64,000 bases of DNA from Nocardia goodfellowii (GTDB lineage: Bacteria > Actinomycetota > Actinomycetes > Mycobacteriales > Mycobacteriaceae): positions 4,836,001 to 4,900,000 of the forward strand of contig NZ_JAGGMR010000001.1 in NCBI RefSeq assembly GCF_017875645.1, in the 5' to 3' direction. A program made the position numbers and the translations under genes. Position 1 is the first letter of the stretch. Each line of letters begins with the position of its first letter. Below, one piece after another: positions 27,124 through 36,570 of this stretch. The notes beneath the pieces were generated by a model. That model was not told the origin of the DNA, searched no databases, and saw only the letters and a list, made by a program, of their open reading frames with translations.

Positions 27124-28044
27124 GTGGCGGCACTCGGCCCGCAGGGATTCGACCAGGGCGTCCGAGAGGCGCTGGCGATGCCGGTAGACGACCACGGTTG
27201 CGCGGATGCGCCTCGCCTCGGCGCGGCCTCACTGGTGTGGAAGTTCTACGGGGACGCACGGGGCCTCTTGGGTTTTCAGCGCCTGGCCGGGACCGAAAAC
27301 TGCATCGAACAACTGGGCAAGGCCGTGGAAGACCACTCGGTGATATTTTCCGACACTCTGGGACGCGCTCGGCGCACCGGCCCGCCGATAATGCAGACGG
27401 TGTATTCCGTTGATCCGCATTTCTGGGGTCGCACCGTCCGGGACTTCCACCGGCCGATCAAAGGCACCATCAGCGACGGCTCGCGGTATCACGCGCTCAA
27501 TCCGGAATTGTTCTACTGGGCGCATGCCACGTTTGTCGATCAGGTTCTGTACATAACCGACACCTTCATCCGGCGCCTGACCTATGCGGAGAAAGTCCAG
27601 ATATTCGAGGAGGGCAAAGTCTGGTACCAGCTGTACGGGGTCAGTTCGCGCAACCAGCCGCAAACCTATGCGGATTTCATCGAATACTGGGAGGGGATGC
27701 TCGATCGTTTCGTGCCGACGAAGTCCGTCCTGTATGGCACGGGCTATCTCCGCCGAGGCGTCACCGGACCGCGGTGGATGCCCGCGTTCGCATGGAGGCT
27801 GCTATCAGCTCCGCTGAATGCGCTCCTGCGCAACATCATCGTGGGCACGTTGCCGCCGCAGATGCGTCAGGTTTGCAGGTTGGACTGGAATGCAAAGAAG
27901 GAGAGGCGTTTTCAGCGATTCGCCGCCGGCATGCGCGCACTGAATCCGCTGTTCAACAAACTTCCGTTGCGGATACTCTACCTGCCTTGGGCGGCCGAAG
28001 CGTGGGAACGAACGGGCGTGGATCCACGTAAACTGCACAGATAG
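27124..28044 (+). CDS. Oxygenase MpaB-family (DUF2236) protein
   Basis: A 306-aa protein of the family that includes latex-clearing protein and fungal MpaB. Typical elements are the early W-x-x-YGDARGLLG, DP-HFWGRTVRDFHRPIKG, and ALNPELFYWAHATFVD near the middle, which carry the heme/metal-ligand His residues of the family. A GTG at 27124 with GGAGG 8 nt upstream sets the start. Substrate unknown. It is followed 12 bp later by a TetR gene on the same strand, an unusual head-to-tail arrangement that suggests co-repression. Confidence 0.82.
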   Translation: MAALGPQGFDQGVREALAMPVDDHGCADAPRLGAASLVWKFYGDARGLLGFQRLAGTENCIEQLGKAVEDHSVIFSDTLGRARRTGPPIMQTVYSVDPHFWGRTVRDFHRPIKGTISDGSRYHALNPELFYWAHATFVDQVLYITDTFIRRLTYAEKVQIFEEGKVWYQLYGVSSRNQPQTYADFIEYWEGMLDRFVPTKSVLYGTGYLRRGVTGPRWMPAFAWRLLSAPLNALLRNIIVGTLPPQMRQVCRLDWNAKKERRFQRFAAGMRALNPLFNKLPLRILYLPWAAEAWERTGVDPRKLHR

Positions 28045-28055
28045 ACTCAGCGTCC

Positions 28056-28643
28056 ATGACCGAGAGCGCCGATGCCGAGACGACGTCGAACGCTGCGGAG
28101 CAGGTGATGCTCGACGCCGCCCGCGCCGAGTTCGAACGCTACGGAGTCCGCCGGACCAACATGGACGACATCGCCCGCCGGGCCGGCGTCAGCCGCAGCA
28201 CGCTCTACCGTCGTTTCCCCAGTAAAGACGCGTTGTTCGCGCAGTTGGTCCGCCACGGCGCCGAGGTGCTGTTCGCGCAGCTCGATTCGGTCGCCGCGAA
28301 CCGGGATCCACATAGTGCGGTGGTCGAGTGCTTCGTCGTCGGTATCCAGTTGTTCCGCGAAACCCAGTTGGCGGGCCGAATCATGGAGAGCGAACCGGAA
28401 ATGCTCCTCGGGCTCGCCACCCGCAGCGGCGGAATGTCGATCCCACGGGCGAGCGGACTGGTGGCGAAATCGCTACGCCGCAGTGGTGCCACCATGTCTG
28501 ATGAGGATCTCGGTGCGGTATCGGAGATCCTCATCCGGATCACCGCGTCGCTCATTCAGAATCGCGAAGGACAGCTCGATATTTCGGATCCCGAAGCCGT
28601 CCGTCGATATGCAGAACGCTATCTCTCTCGGCTCGTTTGGTAA
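28056..28643 (+). CDS. TetR/AcrR family transcriptional regulator
   Basis: A 195-aa regulator. The N-terminal HTH contains the helix-turn-helix MDDIARRAGVSRSTLYRRFP (about 38-57). The C-terminal ligand domain is helical and not characteristic. It is co-oriented with and 12 bp after the MpaB-like gene, and the palindromic operator upstream of that gene is its likely site. Confidence 0.9.
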   Translation: MTESADAETTSNAAEQVMLDAARAEFERYGVRRTNMDDIARRAGVSRSTLYRRFPSKDALFAQLVRHGAEVLFAQLDSVAANRDPHSAVVECFVVGIQLFRETQLAGRIMESEPEMLLGLATRSGGMSIPRASGLVAKSLRRSGATMSDEDLGAVSEILIRITASLIQNREGQLDISDPEAVRRYAERYLSRLVW

Positions 28644-28823
28644 TACCGCAGGCTGGCGGGGTTTAATCGGTTGTGGGCTACGGATATCACCGAACAGAGG
28701 CAGTCAATTTCGCTACGAAGATTCGTGCATGCGTTGTAGTGCAACCGCTTACGAGGCTCGATGGGTCGGGTCGGGGCTTGTGGTGACAACGCCTCGATGG
28801 AGTCGCACGGCGGGGGCTGGTGG

Positions 28824-29786
28824 TCATCGGCGTACCTGCTCGGGCACGGCGACCGGGTGCGCGGGTTCGCGGCCCGCCAAGACGTCGATGACGGCTCGGG
28901 CGGCCGACAGGCCGGCGCGAAGACGGGCCTGGGTGGTCTGGCCAGCCAGGTGTGAGGTGATGATCAGGTTCGGCAGTTCCCGTAGCGGGCTGGTGGCGGT
29001 CAGAGGTTCTTCATCGAGTACGTCCAGGGCGGCGCCGGCGATCTCGCCGGTGGTCAGGGCGTGGGCGAGCGCGTCTTCGTCGACGAGACTGCCGCGGGCG
29101 GTGTTGATCAGCACGGCGGTGGGTTTCATCGCTTTCAGGCGGGTGCGGTCGACGAGGTGGTGTGTGCTCCGGTCGGCGCGGCAGTGCAGACTCAGGTAGT
29201 CGGCGGTGGCGCAGACGGTGTCCACGTCGAGGTATTCGATGTGGGTGTCTTGCGGGTCGGGATGAGCGGTGGCCACCGCGACCTTCATGCCGAAGGCATG
29301 GGCCAAGCGGGCTACCGCGCGGCCGCTGGGGCCGTAGCCGACGATGCCGAGGCGGGCGCCGCGCAGTTCCCGGCCGGCGTGGCGGGGCCAGCCTCCGGCG
29401 TGGACACCGGCGAGCACGGCGGGGATTTGCCGGGCGGTCGTCAAGATCAGGGCCATCGTCATTTCGGCGACGGCATCGTGATTGACGCCGGGGGTGTTGC
29501 AGACGCGGATGCCGTGGCGTGCCGCCGCGGCGAGGTCGACCGATTCGTAGCCGACGCCGCTGCGGGCGATGACTTTCAGCGACGGTGCGTGGTCGAGCAT
29601 GTCGGAGGTGATCGGTTCGCTGGCGATGATCGCGGCGTCCACTCCTTCGAGTAGCCGCAAGGCTTGGTCGCGGCTGCGGGTTCCGATGGCCGGGGAATAG
29701 CGCACGGTATGCCCGTGGCGGTGCAGCAGCTGGTCGACCTCGTCACCGGGCGTCAGGTAGTCGGTGGTCACCAATACTGTTGCCAT
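28824..29786 (-). CDS. D-2-hydroxyacid dehydrogenase (phosphoglycerate/hydroxypyruvate dehydrogenase type)
   Basis: A 320-aa NAD(P)-dependent enzyme of the D-isomer 2-hydroxyacid dehydrogenase family. The Rossmann motif is GIVGYGPSGRAVARLA (about 147-162). Catalytic Arg is in INTARGSLVDEDAL (about 230), Glu in LDVLDEEPL, and His in ITSHLAGQT (about 280). Its place at the end of the tartrate operon suggests it reduces or oxidises a tartrate-derived keto acid such as hydroxypyruvate, glyoxylate or oxaloglycolate; that is inference. Confidence 0.85.
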   Translation of the reverse strand: MATVLVTTDYLTPGDEVDQLLHRHGHTVRYSPAIGTRSRDQALRLLEGVDAAIIASEPITSDMLDHAPSLKVIARSGVGYESVDLAAAARHGIRVCNTPGVNHDAVAEMTMALILTTARQIPAVLAGVHAGGWPRHAGRELRGARLGIVGYGPSGRAVARLAHAFGMKVAVATAHPDPQDTHIEYLDVDTVCATADYLSLHCRADRSTHHLVDRTRLKAMKPTAVLINTARGSLVDEDALAHALTTGEIAGAALDVLDEEPLTATSPLRELPNLIITSHLAGQTTQARLRAGLSAARAVIDVLAGREPAHPVAVPEQVRR

Positions 29787-29859
29787 TGGGGTCCTTTCGC
29801 TGAGGGACGTGTCCGGGGCAGGATCGGTGCCCCGCCCCGGACTGTTTGTAACGGGTGGT

Positions 29860-31215
29860 TCAGCCCACCGATTGCTTGTCGTCCACCGGTGGTTCGCTGT
29901 TGTCTGCCGATGGTGGTTCGTACTTGCCGGCGAGCACGGCTCGTGCCTTGTCGGTGTCGAAGTCGTTCTCCCACTTGCCGATCACGATGGCGGCGAGGGC
30001 GTTGCCGAGTACGTTGATGAACACCCGGCCTTCGTTGAGGATGCGGTCGATCCCGACGATCAGCGCCAGCGCGGCCAGGGGGATGTGGCCGACCGCGGTG
30101 ACCGTGCTGGCCAGGACGATGAAGGCGCCGCCGGCGATACCGGCCGTGCCTTTGCTGGTCAGCATCATCACTCCGACCATGACCAGCTGCTGCTGCCAGG
30201 TCAGGTCGATGCCGACCGCCTGGGCGAGAAACAGTGAGGCCATTGTCAGGTAGACCGCCGATCCGTCGAGGTTGAACGAGAATCCCGAGGGGATGACGAT
30301 GCCGACGACGGGTTTGCCTACCCCGAGTTCCTCGAGCTTGCGGACCAGTGCCGGTAGCACCGCCTCGCTGGAACACGTGCTCAACGCGACCAGCAACTCG
30401 TCTTTGAGGTAGCGCATGAGCGAGATCAGGCCCAGGCCACACGCGCGCGAGATCGCGCCGAGGATCACCACGACGTAGACGATGCAGGTGCCGGTGAACA
30501 GCAGGATCAGATATCCGAGTTGCTGCAGGCTTTCGGCACCGTATTTCGCCAGCACCATGGCCAGGGCGCCGAAGGTGCCGAACGGTGCCAGGCGCATGAC
30601 CCAGGCCACGATCTTGAACACCACCGTCGACAGGGCCGCGATGCCGGAGGTGATCGGTGCGGCCTTTTCGCCGGAGACGTTGAGCGCACAACCGAGCACG
30701 ATGGACACGAGCAGCGCGGCCAGGATCTCGTTGCCGGTGATCGCCCCGAACAGCGAACTGGGGATGATGTTGTCGATGAACTCGACCACACCGGGTGCGT
30801 GCTGGTCATGGCCCGGGATGGACTCGGCGTCGAGTTCGTCGAGGTTGATCTTCATGCCCGCACCCGGCTTGAAGATGTTGGCAACGACCAGCCCGATCAA
30901 CATCGATACCAGCGACAGAACGAGGAAGTAGCCCAGCGCCTTGGCACCGATCCGGCCGGCTTTGCGCAGGCTGTCCATCGAGGCGATGCTGGTGGTGACG
31001 ACGCAGAACACGACCGGAACCACGATCATCTTGACGCTCGCGATGAACCAGTCGTTGAGCGGGCTGAGCGCGATGCCGACGTCGGGCCACAACAGGCCGA
31101 CCGCGATGCCGAGGACCGCCCCCAGCAGGACTTGGAACCAGAGTTCGGATAGCAGCCGGACCAGCCGTGGGCGGCGCGGCCGGGTGGGATCCGGTGACGT
31201 AGTAGCAGTGGTCAT
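29860..31215 (-). CDS. Dicarboxylate/amino acid:cation symporter (DAACS, DctA-like)
   Basis: A 451-aa transporter with eight membrane helices and two re-entrant loops. Family signatures are the Ser-rich hairpin ALSTCSSEAVLPALVRKLEEL, then GFSFNLDGSAVYLTMASLFL (helix 7, with N-x-D-G) and TSKGTAGIAGGAF (second hairpin). DctA-type proteins import C4-dicarboxylates; tartrate is a C4-dicarboxylate and this gene sits directly after the tartrate dehydratase, so tartrate uptake is the natural inference. GGAG 6 nt upstream favours the second of two adjacent ATGs. Confidence 0.9.
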   Translation of the reverse strand: MTTATTSPDPTRPRRPRLVRLLSELWFQVLLGAVLGIAVGLLWPDVGIALSPLNDWFIASVKMIVVPVVFCVVTTSIASMDSLRKAGRIGAKALGYFLVLSLVSMLIGLVVANIFKPGAGMKINLDELDAESIPGHDQHAPGVVEFIDNIIPSSLFGAITGNEILAALLVSIVLGCALNVSGEKAAPITSGIAALSTVVFKIVAWVMRLAPFGTFGALAMVLAKYGAESLQQLGYLILLFTGTCIVYVVVILGAISRACGLGLISLMRYLKDELLVALSTCSSEAVLPALVRKLEELGVGKPVVGIVIPSGFSFNLDGSAVYLTMASLFLAQAVGIDLTWQQQLVMVGVMMLTSKGTAGIAGGAFIVLASTVTAVGHIPLAALALIVGIDRILNEGRVFINVLGNALAAIVIGKWENDFDTDKARAVLAGKYEPPSADNSEPPVDDKQSVG

Positions 31216-31280
31216 CATGTGCTCCTTTGCACATCGGAGCAGGTAGTGGCCCCTCATCGGCCCCGACCCGCGGTCCGTGA

Positions 31281-32447
31281 TCAGTGATGCAGGGCGCGGA
31301 GCACCTCGTAGAAGGCGGCCTTGTTTTCGAATCCGATGCCGGGGATCTCGGTCAGCCCGACCCGGCTGTTCTCCACCACCGCACCGTCGGCGAAACCGCC
31401 GGTCGGCTGGAATTCACCCGGGTAGGACTCGTTGCCGCCGAGCTTGAGCGCCGCGGCGATATGCAGCGAGAACTGGTGTCCGCCGTGGGGAATGCACTGG
31501 CGTGCGGACCAGCCGTGCTGAGCGAGCATCTCCTGGACCCGGAGGTACTCGGTGAGCCCATAGCTCAGGGCGGGGTCGACCTGGATGATGTCGCGGTCCG
31601 GGCGCATGCCGCCGTAGCGGATCAGGTTGCGGGCGTCCTGCAGCGAGAAGAGGTTTTCGCCGGTGGCGATGCGCCCGGAGTAGTGCTCGGACAGGACGGC
31701 GTTGAGCCGGTAGTCCAGCGGGTCGCCGACTTCTTCGTACCAGAACAGGCCGTAGGGCTCGATGGCCTTGCCGTAGGTCAGGGCGGTCTCGAGGTCGAAG
31801 CGGCCGTTGACGTCCACGGCCAAGCGCGAACCGTCACCGTCGAGGACCTCGAGCACCGCCTCGATCCGGCGCAGGTCCTCGGCGAGGTCGGCGCCACCGA
31901 TCTTCATCTTGACCACGGTGTAACCCATGTCGAGGAAACCGCGCATCTCGTCCTGCAGATCGGTCAGCGTCTTGCCCGGCGCGTAGTAGCCGCCGGCGGC
32001 GTACACGAACACCGAGTCGTCGGGGTTGCCGTCGCCGTATTTATCCGACAGGTACCGGTAGAGCGGTTTGTCGGCGATCTTGGCCGCCAGGTCGAACAGC
32101 GCCATGTCCAGCACCCCGACCGCCACCGAGCGCTCACCGTGACCGCCGGGCTTCTCGTTGGTCATCATCAGATCCCACGCCCGCGCCGGATCGAGCTGGC
32201 CGGTCTCGTCGAGCAGGGCCTCGGGATCGGCGTCGAGCACCCGCGGGATCATCCGCCGCCGCAGGATCTCCCCGGCGCTGTAGCGGCCGTTGGAGTTGAA
32301 GCCGTACCCGATCACCGGCTCACCGTCGCGCATCACGTCGCTGACCACGGCCACGATCGAGCAGTCCATGCTGCTGAAGTCGATCCAGGCGTTGCGGATC
32401 GAGGAACTGATCGGGACGACACCCTCATGGACGGAAATGATCTTCAT
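31281..32447 (-). CDS. D-tartrate dehydratase (enolase superfamily)
   Basis: A 388-aa enzyme closely resembling the characterised Bradyrhizobium D-tartrate dehydratase in length and order of motifs: IGYGFNSNGRY, NEKPGGHGERSVAVGVLD, VFVYAAGGYY. Catalytic parts visible are the KxK motif VKMKIGG (about 180), metal ligands in VDVNGRF, YEEVGDP and ATGENLF, and the acid/base His in CIPHGGHQF. It dehydrates D-tartrate to oxaloacetate. AGGAG 6 nt upstream sets the ATG at 32447. First gene of the leftward operon with transporter and dehydrogenase. Confidence 0.9.
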   Translation of the reverse strand: MKIISVHEGVVPISSSIRNAWIDFSSMDCSIVAVVSDVMRDGEPVIGYGFNSNGRYSAGEILRRRMIPRVLDADPEALLDETGQLDPARAWDLMMTNEKPGGHGERSVAVGVLDMALFDLAAKIADKPLYRYLSDKYGDGNPDDSVFVYAAGGYYAPGKTLTDLQDEMRGFLDMGYTVVKMKIGGADLAEDLRRIEAVLEVLDGDGSRLAVDVNGRFDLETALTYGKAIEPYGLFWYEEVGDPLDYRLNAVLSEHYSGRIATGENLFSLQDARNLIRYGGMRPDRDIIQVDPALSYGLTEYLRVQEMLAQHGWSARQCIPHGGHQFSLHIAAALKLGGNESYPGEFQPTGGFADGAVVENSRVGLTEIPGIGFENKAAFYEVLRALHH

Positions 32448-32524
32448 CTGATTCTCCTGTGAATGGCCGCGCGCGTAATCCGCGCGGGCTCGAAACGAGG
32501 GTGCGTGCATCGCACCCAGATCTG

Positions 32525-32551
32525 CTTATAAGATGTATGTCTTATAAGATG
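32525..32551. promoter_or_regulatory. Double operator in the divergent tartrate promoter region
   Basis: CTTATAAGATG occurs twice in direct orientation (32525-32535 and 32541-32551), 16 bp apart. Each copy holds the palindrome CTTATAAG; the second extends to TCTTATAAGA. The pair lies 78 bp from the dehydratase start and 93 bp from the GntR start. This is the expected size and symmetry of FadR/FCD-type GntR sites, so the adjacent regulator probably binds here. Confidence 0.7.
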
Positions 32552-32643
32552 CAAGAGCGATGCTAGACTCCCGGTGGCACCGAACACAAGCACCAAATGT
32601 GGCGGGCAGCACAGGACACGGAGAGTGGACGAAGGAGAGCGCG

Positions 32644-33345
32644 ATGGCGCCGACAAGCGTGACCAACGTCTTTTCCAGCAAGGGCGATGTGGCCTACGCC
32701 GAGGTCAGACGACTGATCCTCACCGGCGAACTGCCGGCAGGCTCACGGGTACCGCAGTACGAACTGGCCGACCGGCTCTCGATGAGCATTACTCCGCTGC
32801 GCGAAGCCATCCGCCGCCTCAGCAGCGAAGGACTGGTCGCCGTCGAGTCACATCGTGACGTGCGGGTGGCGGCGATGAGCGCCGACGAAGCCCAGCAACT
32901 CTTCGAGGTCCGCTTGGCGCTGGATCCCACCGCTGCCGAACTCGCCGCCATCCGGCGCACCGACCACGACATCTTGATCATGCGGGAAGCGCTCCAACGC
33001 CTGGTGCCGGTCACCCGGCAGTGGGGTGAGGAAGGCCTGCTGGCCCACCGTGACTTCCACCGCGCGCTCTACTTCGCCTCCCACAACGACGTACTGATCA
33101 GATTGCTCGATGACGTGTGGGACAAATCCGACCGCTACCGGCGCATGGGCTTGGAACTACCTCCCGGCGACGAGCCGCGCACCCGCGACCTCAACGAACA
33201 CCACCAACTGTTCGACCTCATCGTCGCCGGCGACGGCCCAGCCGCAGCCACCCTCATGCGGGCCCACATCACCGAAAGCCTCACCGCCGCCGCGATCCGC
33301 GAACTACAGGAGCGCGAGCACACAACCGCCCACCGACCGGTCTGA
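32644..33345 (+). CDS. GntR family (FCD) transcriptional regulator of tartrate use
   Basis: A 233-aa regulator. The winged-helix domain includes AYAEVRRLILTGELPAGSRV and the recognition region LADRLSMSITPLREAIRRL. The C-terminal FCD ligand domain shows the metal-binding pattern: D in FEVRLALDPTAA, H in HRDFHRALY and H in NEHHQLFDLI/RAHI. AAGGAG 5 nt upstream sets the start. It is divergent from the tartrate dehydratase operon and followed by tartrate dehydrogenase, so it most likely senses tartrate or a product. Confidence 0.9.
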   Translation: MAPTSVTNVFSSKGDVAYAEVRRLILTGELPAGSRVPQYELADRLSMSITPLREAIRRLSSEGLVAVESHRDVRVAAMSADEAQQLFEVRLALDPTAAELAAIRRTDHDILIMREALQRLVPVTRQWGEEGLLAHRDFHRALYFASHNDVLIRLLDDVWDKSDRYRRMGLELPPGDEPRTRDLNEHHQLFDLIVAGDGPAAATLMRAHITESLTAAAIRELQEREHTTAHRPV

Positions 33346-33443
33346 TCCCCCAACGGGGATCGCGCAACCACTACCACCTGGCCGCAGCGAATCACTTCGC
33401 ACCGCGGCCCGACCCCGCCTGCCCGCACGAAGGAGCACCCACC

Positions 33444-34526
33444 ATGGGATCCACCCACCGCATCGCTGTCATCCCCGGCGACGGCATCGGCACCGAAGTC
33501 GTACCCGAAGGACTACGCGTCCTGGAAGCCGCCGCCGCGGCTTTCGATTTCACTCTCGACTACGAGCAGTTCGACTACGCCTGCGCCGACTACTACACCC
33601 GCACCGGAGCGATGCTTCCCGACGGCTGGTTCGATCAGCTCAACCGCTTCGACGCCATCTTCTTCGGCGCGGTCGGCTGGCCAGAGGTCGTGCCCGACCA
33701 CATCTCGCTATGGGGCAGCCTGCTGCAATTCCGCCGCCACTTCGACCAGTACGTCAGCTTGCGTCCGGTCAAACTGCTGCCCGGCATCCCCAGCCCGCTG
33801 GCCGGGCGCGTCCCCGGAGATGTCGACTTCTACGTCGTGCGCGAGAACACCGAAGGCGAATACTCCAGCATCGGCGGAAAGATCTTCGAGGGCACCGACC
33901 GCGAAACCGTCATCCAGGAAACGGTGATGACCCGCGTCGGAGTCGACCGAATCCTCGACTATGCCTTCACCCTGGCTCAATCCCGGCCCCGTAAGCGTCT
34001 GACCTCGGCGACCAAGAGCAACGGCATCTCCATCACCATGCCCTACTGGGACGAACGCGTCGCCGAAGCCGCCACCCGCTACCCCGAGGTGACGGTGGAC
34101 AAATACCACATCGACATCCTCGCCGCGAACTTCGTCCTGCATCCCGACTGGTTCGACGTGGTGGTAGCCAGTAATCTGTTCGGCGACATCCTCTCCGACC
34201 TCGGCCCGGCCTGCACCGGTACCATCGGCATCGCCCCCAGCGCCAACATCAACCCCGAACGCCGCTTCCCGAGCCTGTTCGAACCCGTCCACGGCTCCGC
34301 CCCCGACATCGCGGGCAAGGGCATCGCCAACCCCGTCGGCCAAATATGGAGCGCGGCAATGATGCTCGATCACCTCGGCGAAACCGAAGCCGCCGCCGCC
34401 ATCATCACCGCCGTGGAAGCCGTCCTGGCCCGCAGCATCAGCACGGAATTGACCCCCGATATCGGTGGCATCGCCACCACCACATCACTCGGCAGAGCCA
34501 TTACCGACCAGATCAGCCACCCGTGA
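33444..34526 (+). CDS. Tartrate dehydrogenase/decarboxylase (isocitrate/isopropylmalate dehydrogenase family)
   Basis: A 360-aa NAD-dependent enzyme. The start is IAVIPGDGIGTEVVPEG; the substrate-binding region is SLRPVKLLPG and YVVRENTEGEYS; the metal-binding signature is NLFGDILSDLGPA. In this family tartrate dehydrogenases (TtuC type) keep the 'WPEVVPDHISLW' loop seen here, which distinguishes them from isopropylmalate dehydrogenase. They oxidise L- or meso-tartrate to oxaloglycolate or decarboxylate it to glycerate. AAGGAG 8 nt upstream sets the ATG. The gene follows the GntR regulator by 98 bp. Confidence 0.88.
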   Translation: MGSTHRIAVIPGDGIGTEVVPEGLRVLEAAAAAFDFTLDYEQFDYACADYYTRTGAMLPDGWFDQLNRFDAIFFGAVGWPEVVPDHISLWGSLLQFRRHFDQYVSLRPVKLLPGIPSPLAGRVPGDVDFYVVRENTEGEYSSIGGKIFEGTDRETVIQETVMTRVGVDRILDYAFTLAQSRPRKRLTSATKSNGISITMPYWDERVAEAATRYPEVTVDKYHIDILAANFVLHPDWFDVVVASNLFGDILSDLGPACTGTIGIAPSANINPERRFPSLFEPVHGSAPDIAGKGIANPVGQIWSAAMMLDHLGETEAAAAIITAVEAVLARSISTELTPDIGGIATTTSLGRAITDQISHP

Positions 34527-34698
34527 CCTCGCACCGACGATAGACGCAGTCGTTTCAGCCGACTCGGCGCCGCAACATCGGCCCCCAGCTGAGTTCATGA
34601 CAGCGTCGGCGACGGTTAGCCGAACGTCCGCATGCCGCTGTCCGGCTGAGAAAGCATGCACAGTGTGGCGTGGTTCTGCTCGGGTTTCGTCGCCGCGG

Positions 34699-36570
34699 TC
34701 ATTTCGGTAGCGGCGGCCGCGGATTCGGCGGGCCGAGTGCCTGTTCGAAGAACGTCCGGAGGCGAGGTGTGGAGGTTCCGGACGGCTGTACCAGGTCGCC
34801 GCCGAAGACTGCCAGTTCATGGAAGAAGAGGAAGTTCCAATCTCCGGCAGGCGTCGTGCTGAGCTCGAGGAGTGTCTTCGAGCCCGCTGGACCCGAGGAC
34901 GTGTTCCAGTGGTTGAGGAGGAACAGCAGGTAGGGGTTCACGATCGGCGGAGGAGTCAAGTGCCAGTACGCCTCCCGTTTGTCGAACTCGGGGAGGACGG
35001 AGACCAGGACGTGGTTGTCTCGCAGGCCTCGCAGCTGCGCATCCCGTGCGACCGACAGGCCGCGGGGGTCACCGCCGACCGGGGTCACGATCACGAACGC
35101 GTGCAGCGGGCGATCCTGGGCGCGTGCCATACCGGCCTTGCGCATGGTGTCGGCGCCCTCGTCGAGGGTGTCCGAATCGAAGCTGATGATCCGATCGATA
35201 CTGGTCGGGTTGACCGCGAGCGTTCGCCATATCGAACGATTGCCCTCGCTGTGCCCGGCAACCCACAGCTGACGAGTGGTTCTGCTCGGTGGGCTCGGGT
35301 CGTCGCGCCCGACGGCATTGATCGACCACAGCAGGGTGAGTGCGCTCTGGACTGTGGTGTCGAGACCGGGTTTCTCCACCGCCTCGTAGCCGCCTTGCGG
35401 GTTACCCGGTATGCCGAGCGCGGTGTTGCCCGCGGAGGCTTCGAATCCCAGCGGCAGCAGCAGCAAATGCCGGCCGCCCGTCTGCTCGAGCGCGTTTTCC
35501 AATCCGACCGGGCGGAAGGCGTTCGCGCGGCCGTCGGTGAAAGCCTCCGCCCTGGTCAGCTTCGCGGCGTCGAAGAGCTTCATGAGTGACATCGGGTTGG
35601 CGGGCCGTATCGGCGATACGGACTTCGGTTGAATTCTGTCCGTCAGTAACTCCGGGGTGCGGATCCCGGCCGCTTGGAGCGCGGGCAATTGGGCTTCGGG
35701 TGCCGGAGCGAGCAGGTAGCGCGCGAGATTGACCATCGTGGTGTCGTCGTGCTGTTTGGCTTCGAATCCGGCCGCCGTCGGCGCGTAGGGGAATGCGTTG
35801 CTTCCGGGCGGAGGCCGGTAGAAGACGATATCCGCCGCCGACTTCTCCTCGGCTCGCGCTCCGGGCCCCGCAGCCGCGGCACGCTGTCCCACGAGCGCGC
35901 CGGCGGCCGCGGCGAACCAGATCATGGGATTTCCACCGCCGGTCCAGGCCAGCACCCGCAGATGCTCCTGCCTACCTTTCAACATGGGATGCCGATACCA
36001 CCCCCAGGTCGCGTCGGGATGCACCTTCCACCAGAGTTCGGTGACATCGACGAATTCCGCGTTGACCGAGTACTTTCCGTACCCGCCGAGGGAGAGCAGA
36101 GGGTGCAGCCCCAGCTGGATTTTCCGGCCGGTGGGAGAGGGACCTTTCCGCGCGGTCGGCCCCTTGGGTGTGGGCGTGAGAATCGTGTCGGCGATCGCGA
36201 ATTGACTGGGCAGCAGTGTTCCCGGTGCCTGGGCCGTAGCGCCGGCCGCGAGGCCGAACAGCTGCTGGATCGACAGGACGGTCGCGGAATGTCCGCCGAC
36301 GGTGGCGACGAGTTCGAAGTCCAGCCGCACGTGCGCCGGTCCGCCCGGTATCTCGATTGCCGCCGACAGCGCGCGCATGTCCGTCGTGACTTGCAGCGGA
36401 ACGGTTTTCGCGGCGGCCCAGTCGGCGACGCGATCCGGCGGCACGATCCCGGCCGACACCGGTGCGGTCGCGGGCGTCAGCCAGAAGCTGGACCCCGCGA
36501 CCTTCTGCCGGAGCCGGGACTGCAACTGCCGCGAACGCGCGCCCCATTCGATCGTCGCGACGGTGGTCAT
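34699..36570 (-). CDS. Large protein with an alpha/beta-hydrolase-like C-terminal half, unknown function
   Basis: A 623-aa protein with no signal peptide. The C-terminal half contains VAGHSEGNRSIW (near residue 435), a GxSxG nucleophile elbow, followed by beta-strand-like RIISFDSDTLDEG and a possible late His in FFHELAVFGG. The N-terminal half is beta-rich (LRLDFELVATVGG, YSVNAEFVDVTELWW) and not recognisable. Its ATG overlaps the TAA of the upstream 897-aa gene (TAATG), so the two products are made together, probably in similar amounts. A role is not known. Confidence 0.7.
   Translation of the reverse strand: MTTVATIEWGARSRQLQSRLRQKVAGSSFWLTPATAPVSAGIVPPDRVADWAAAKTVPLQVTTDMRALSAAIEIPGGPAHVRLDFELVATVGGHSATVLSIQQLFGLAAGATAQAPGTLLPSQFAIADTILTPTPKGPTARKGPSPTGRKIQLGLHPLLSLGGYGKYSVNAEFVDVTELWWKVHPDATWGWYRHPMLKGRQEHLRVLAWTGGGNPMIWFAAAAGALVGQRAAAAGPGARAEEKSAADIVFYRPPPGSNAFPYAPTAAGFEAKQHDDTTMVNLARYLLAPAPEAQLPALQAAGIRTPELLTDRIQPKSVSPIRPANPMSLMKLFDAAKLTRAEAFTDGRANAFRPVGLENALEQTGGRHLLLLPLGFEASAGNTALGIPGNPQGGYEAVEKPGLDTTVQSALTLLWSINAVGRDDPSPPSRTTRQLWVAGHSEGNRSIWRTLAVNPTSIDRIISFDSDTLDEGADTMRKAGMARAQDRPLHAFVIVTPVGGDPRGLSVARDAQLRGLRDNHVLVSVLPEFDKREAYWHLTPPPIVNPYLLFLLNHWNTSSGPAGSKTLLELSTTPAGDWNFLFFHELAVFGGDLVQPSGTSTPRLRTFFEQALGPPNPRPPLPK

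Noticed and set aside
31284..32462. Long plus-strand frame (392 codons) opposite the tartrate dehydratase
   Set aside because: Shadow of the conserved enolase-superfamily gene on the minus strand, low in recognisable folds.
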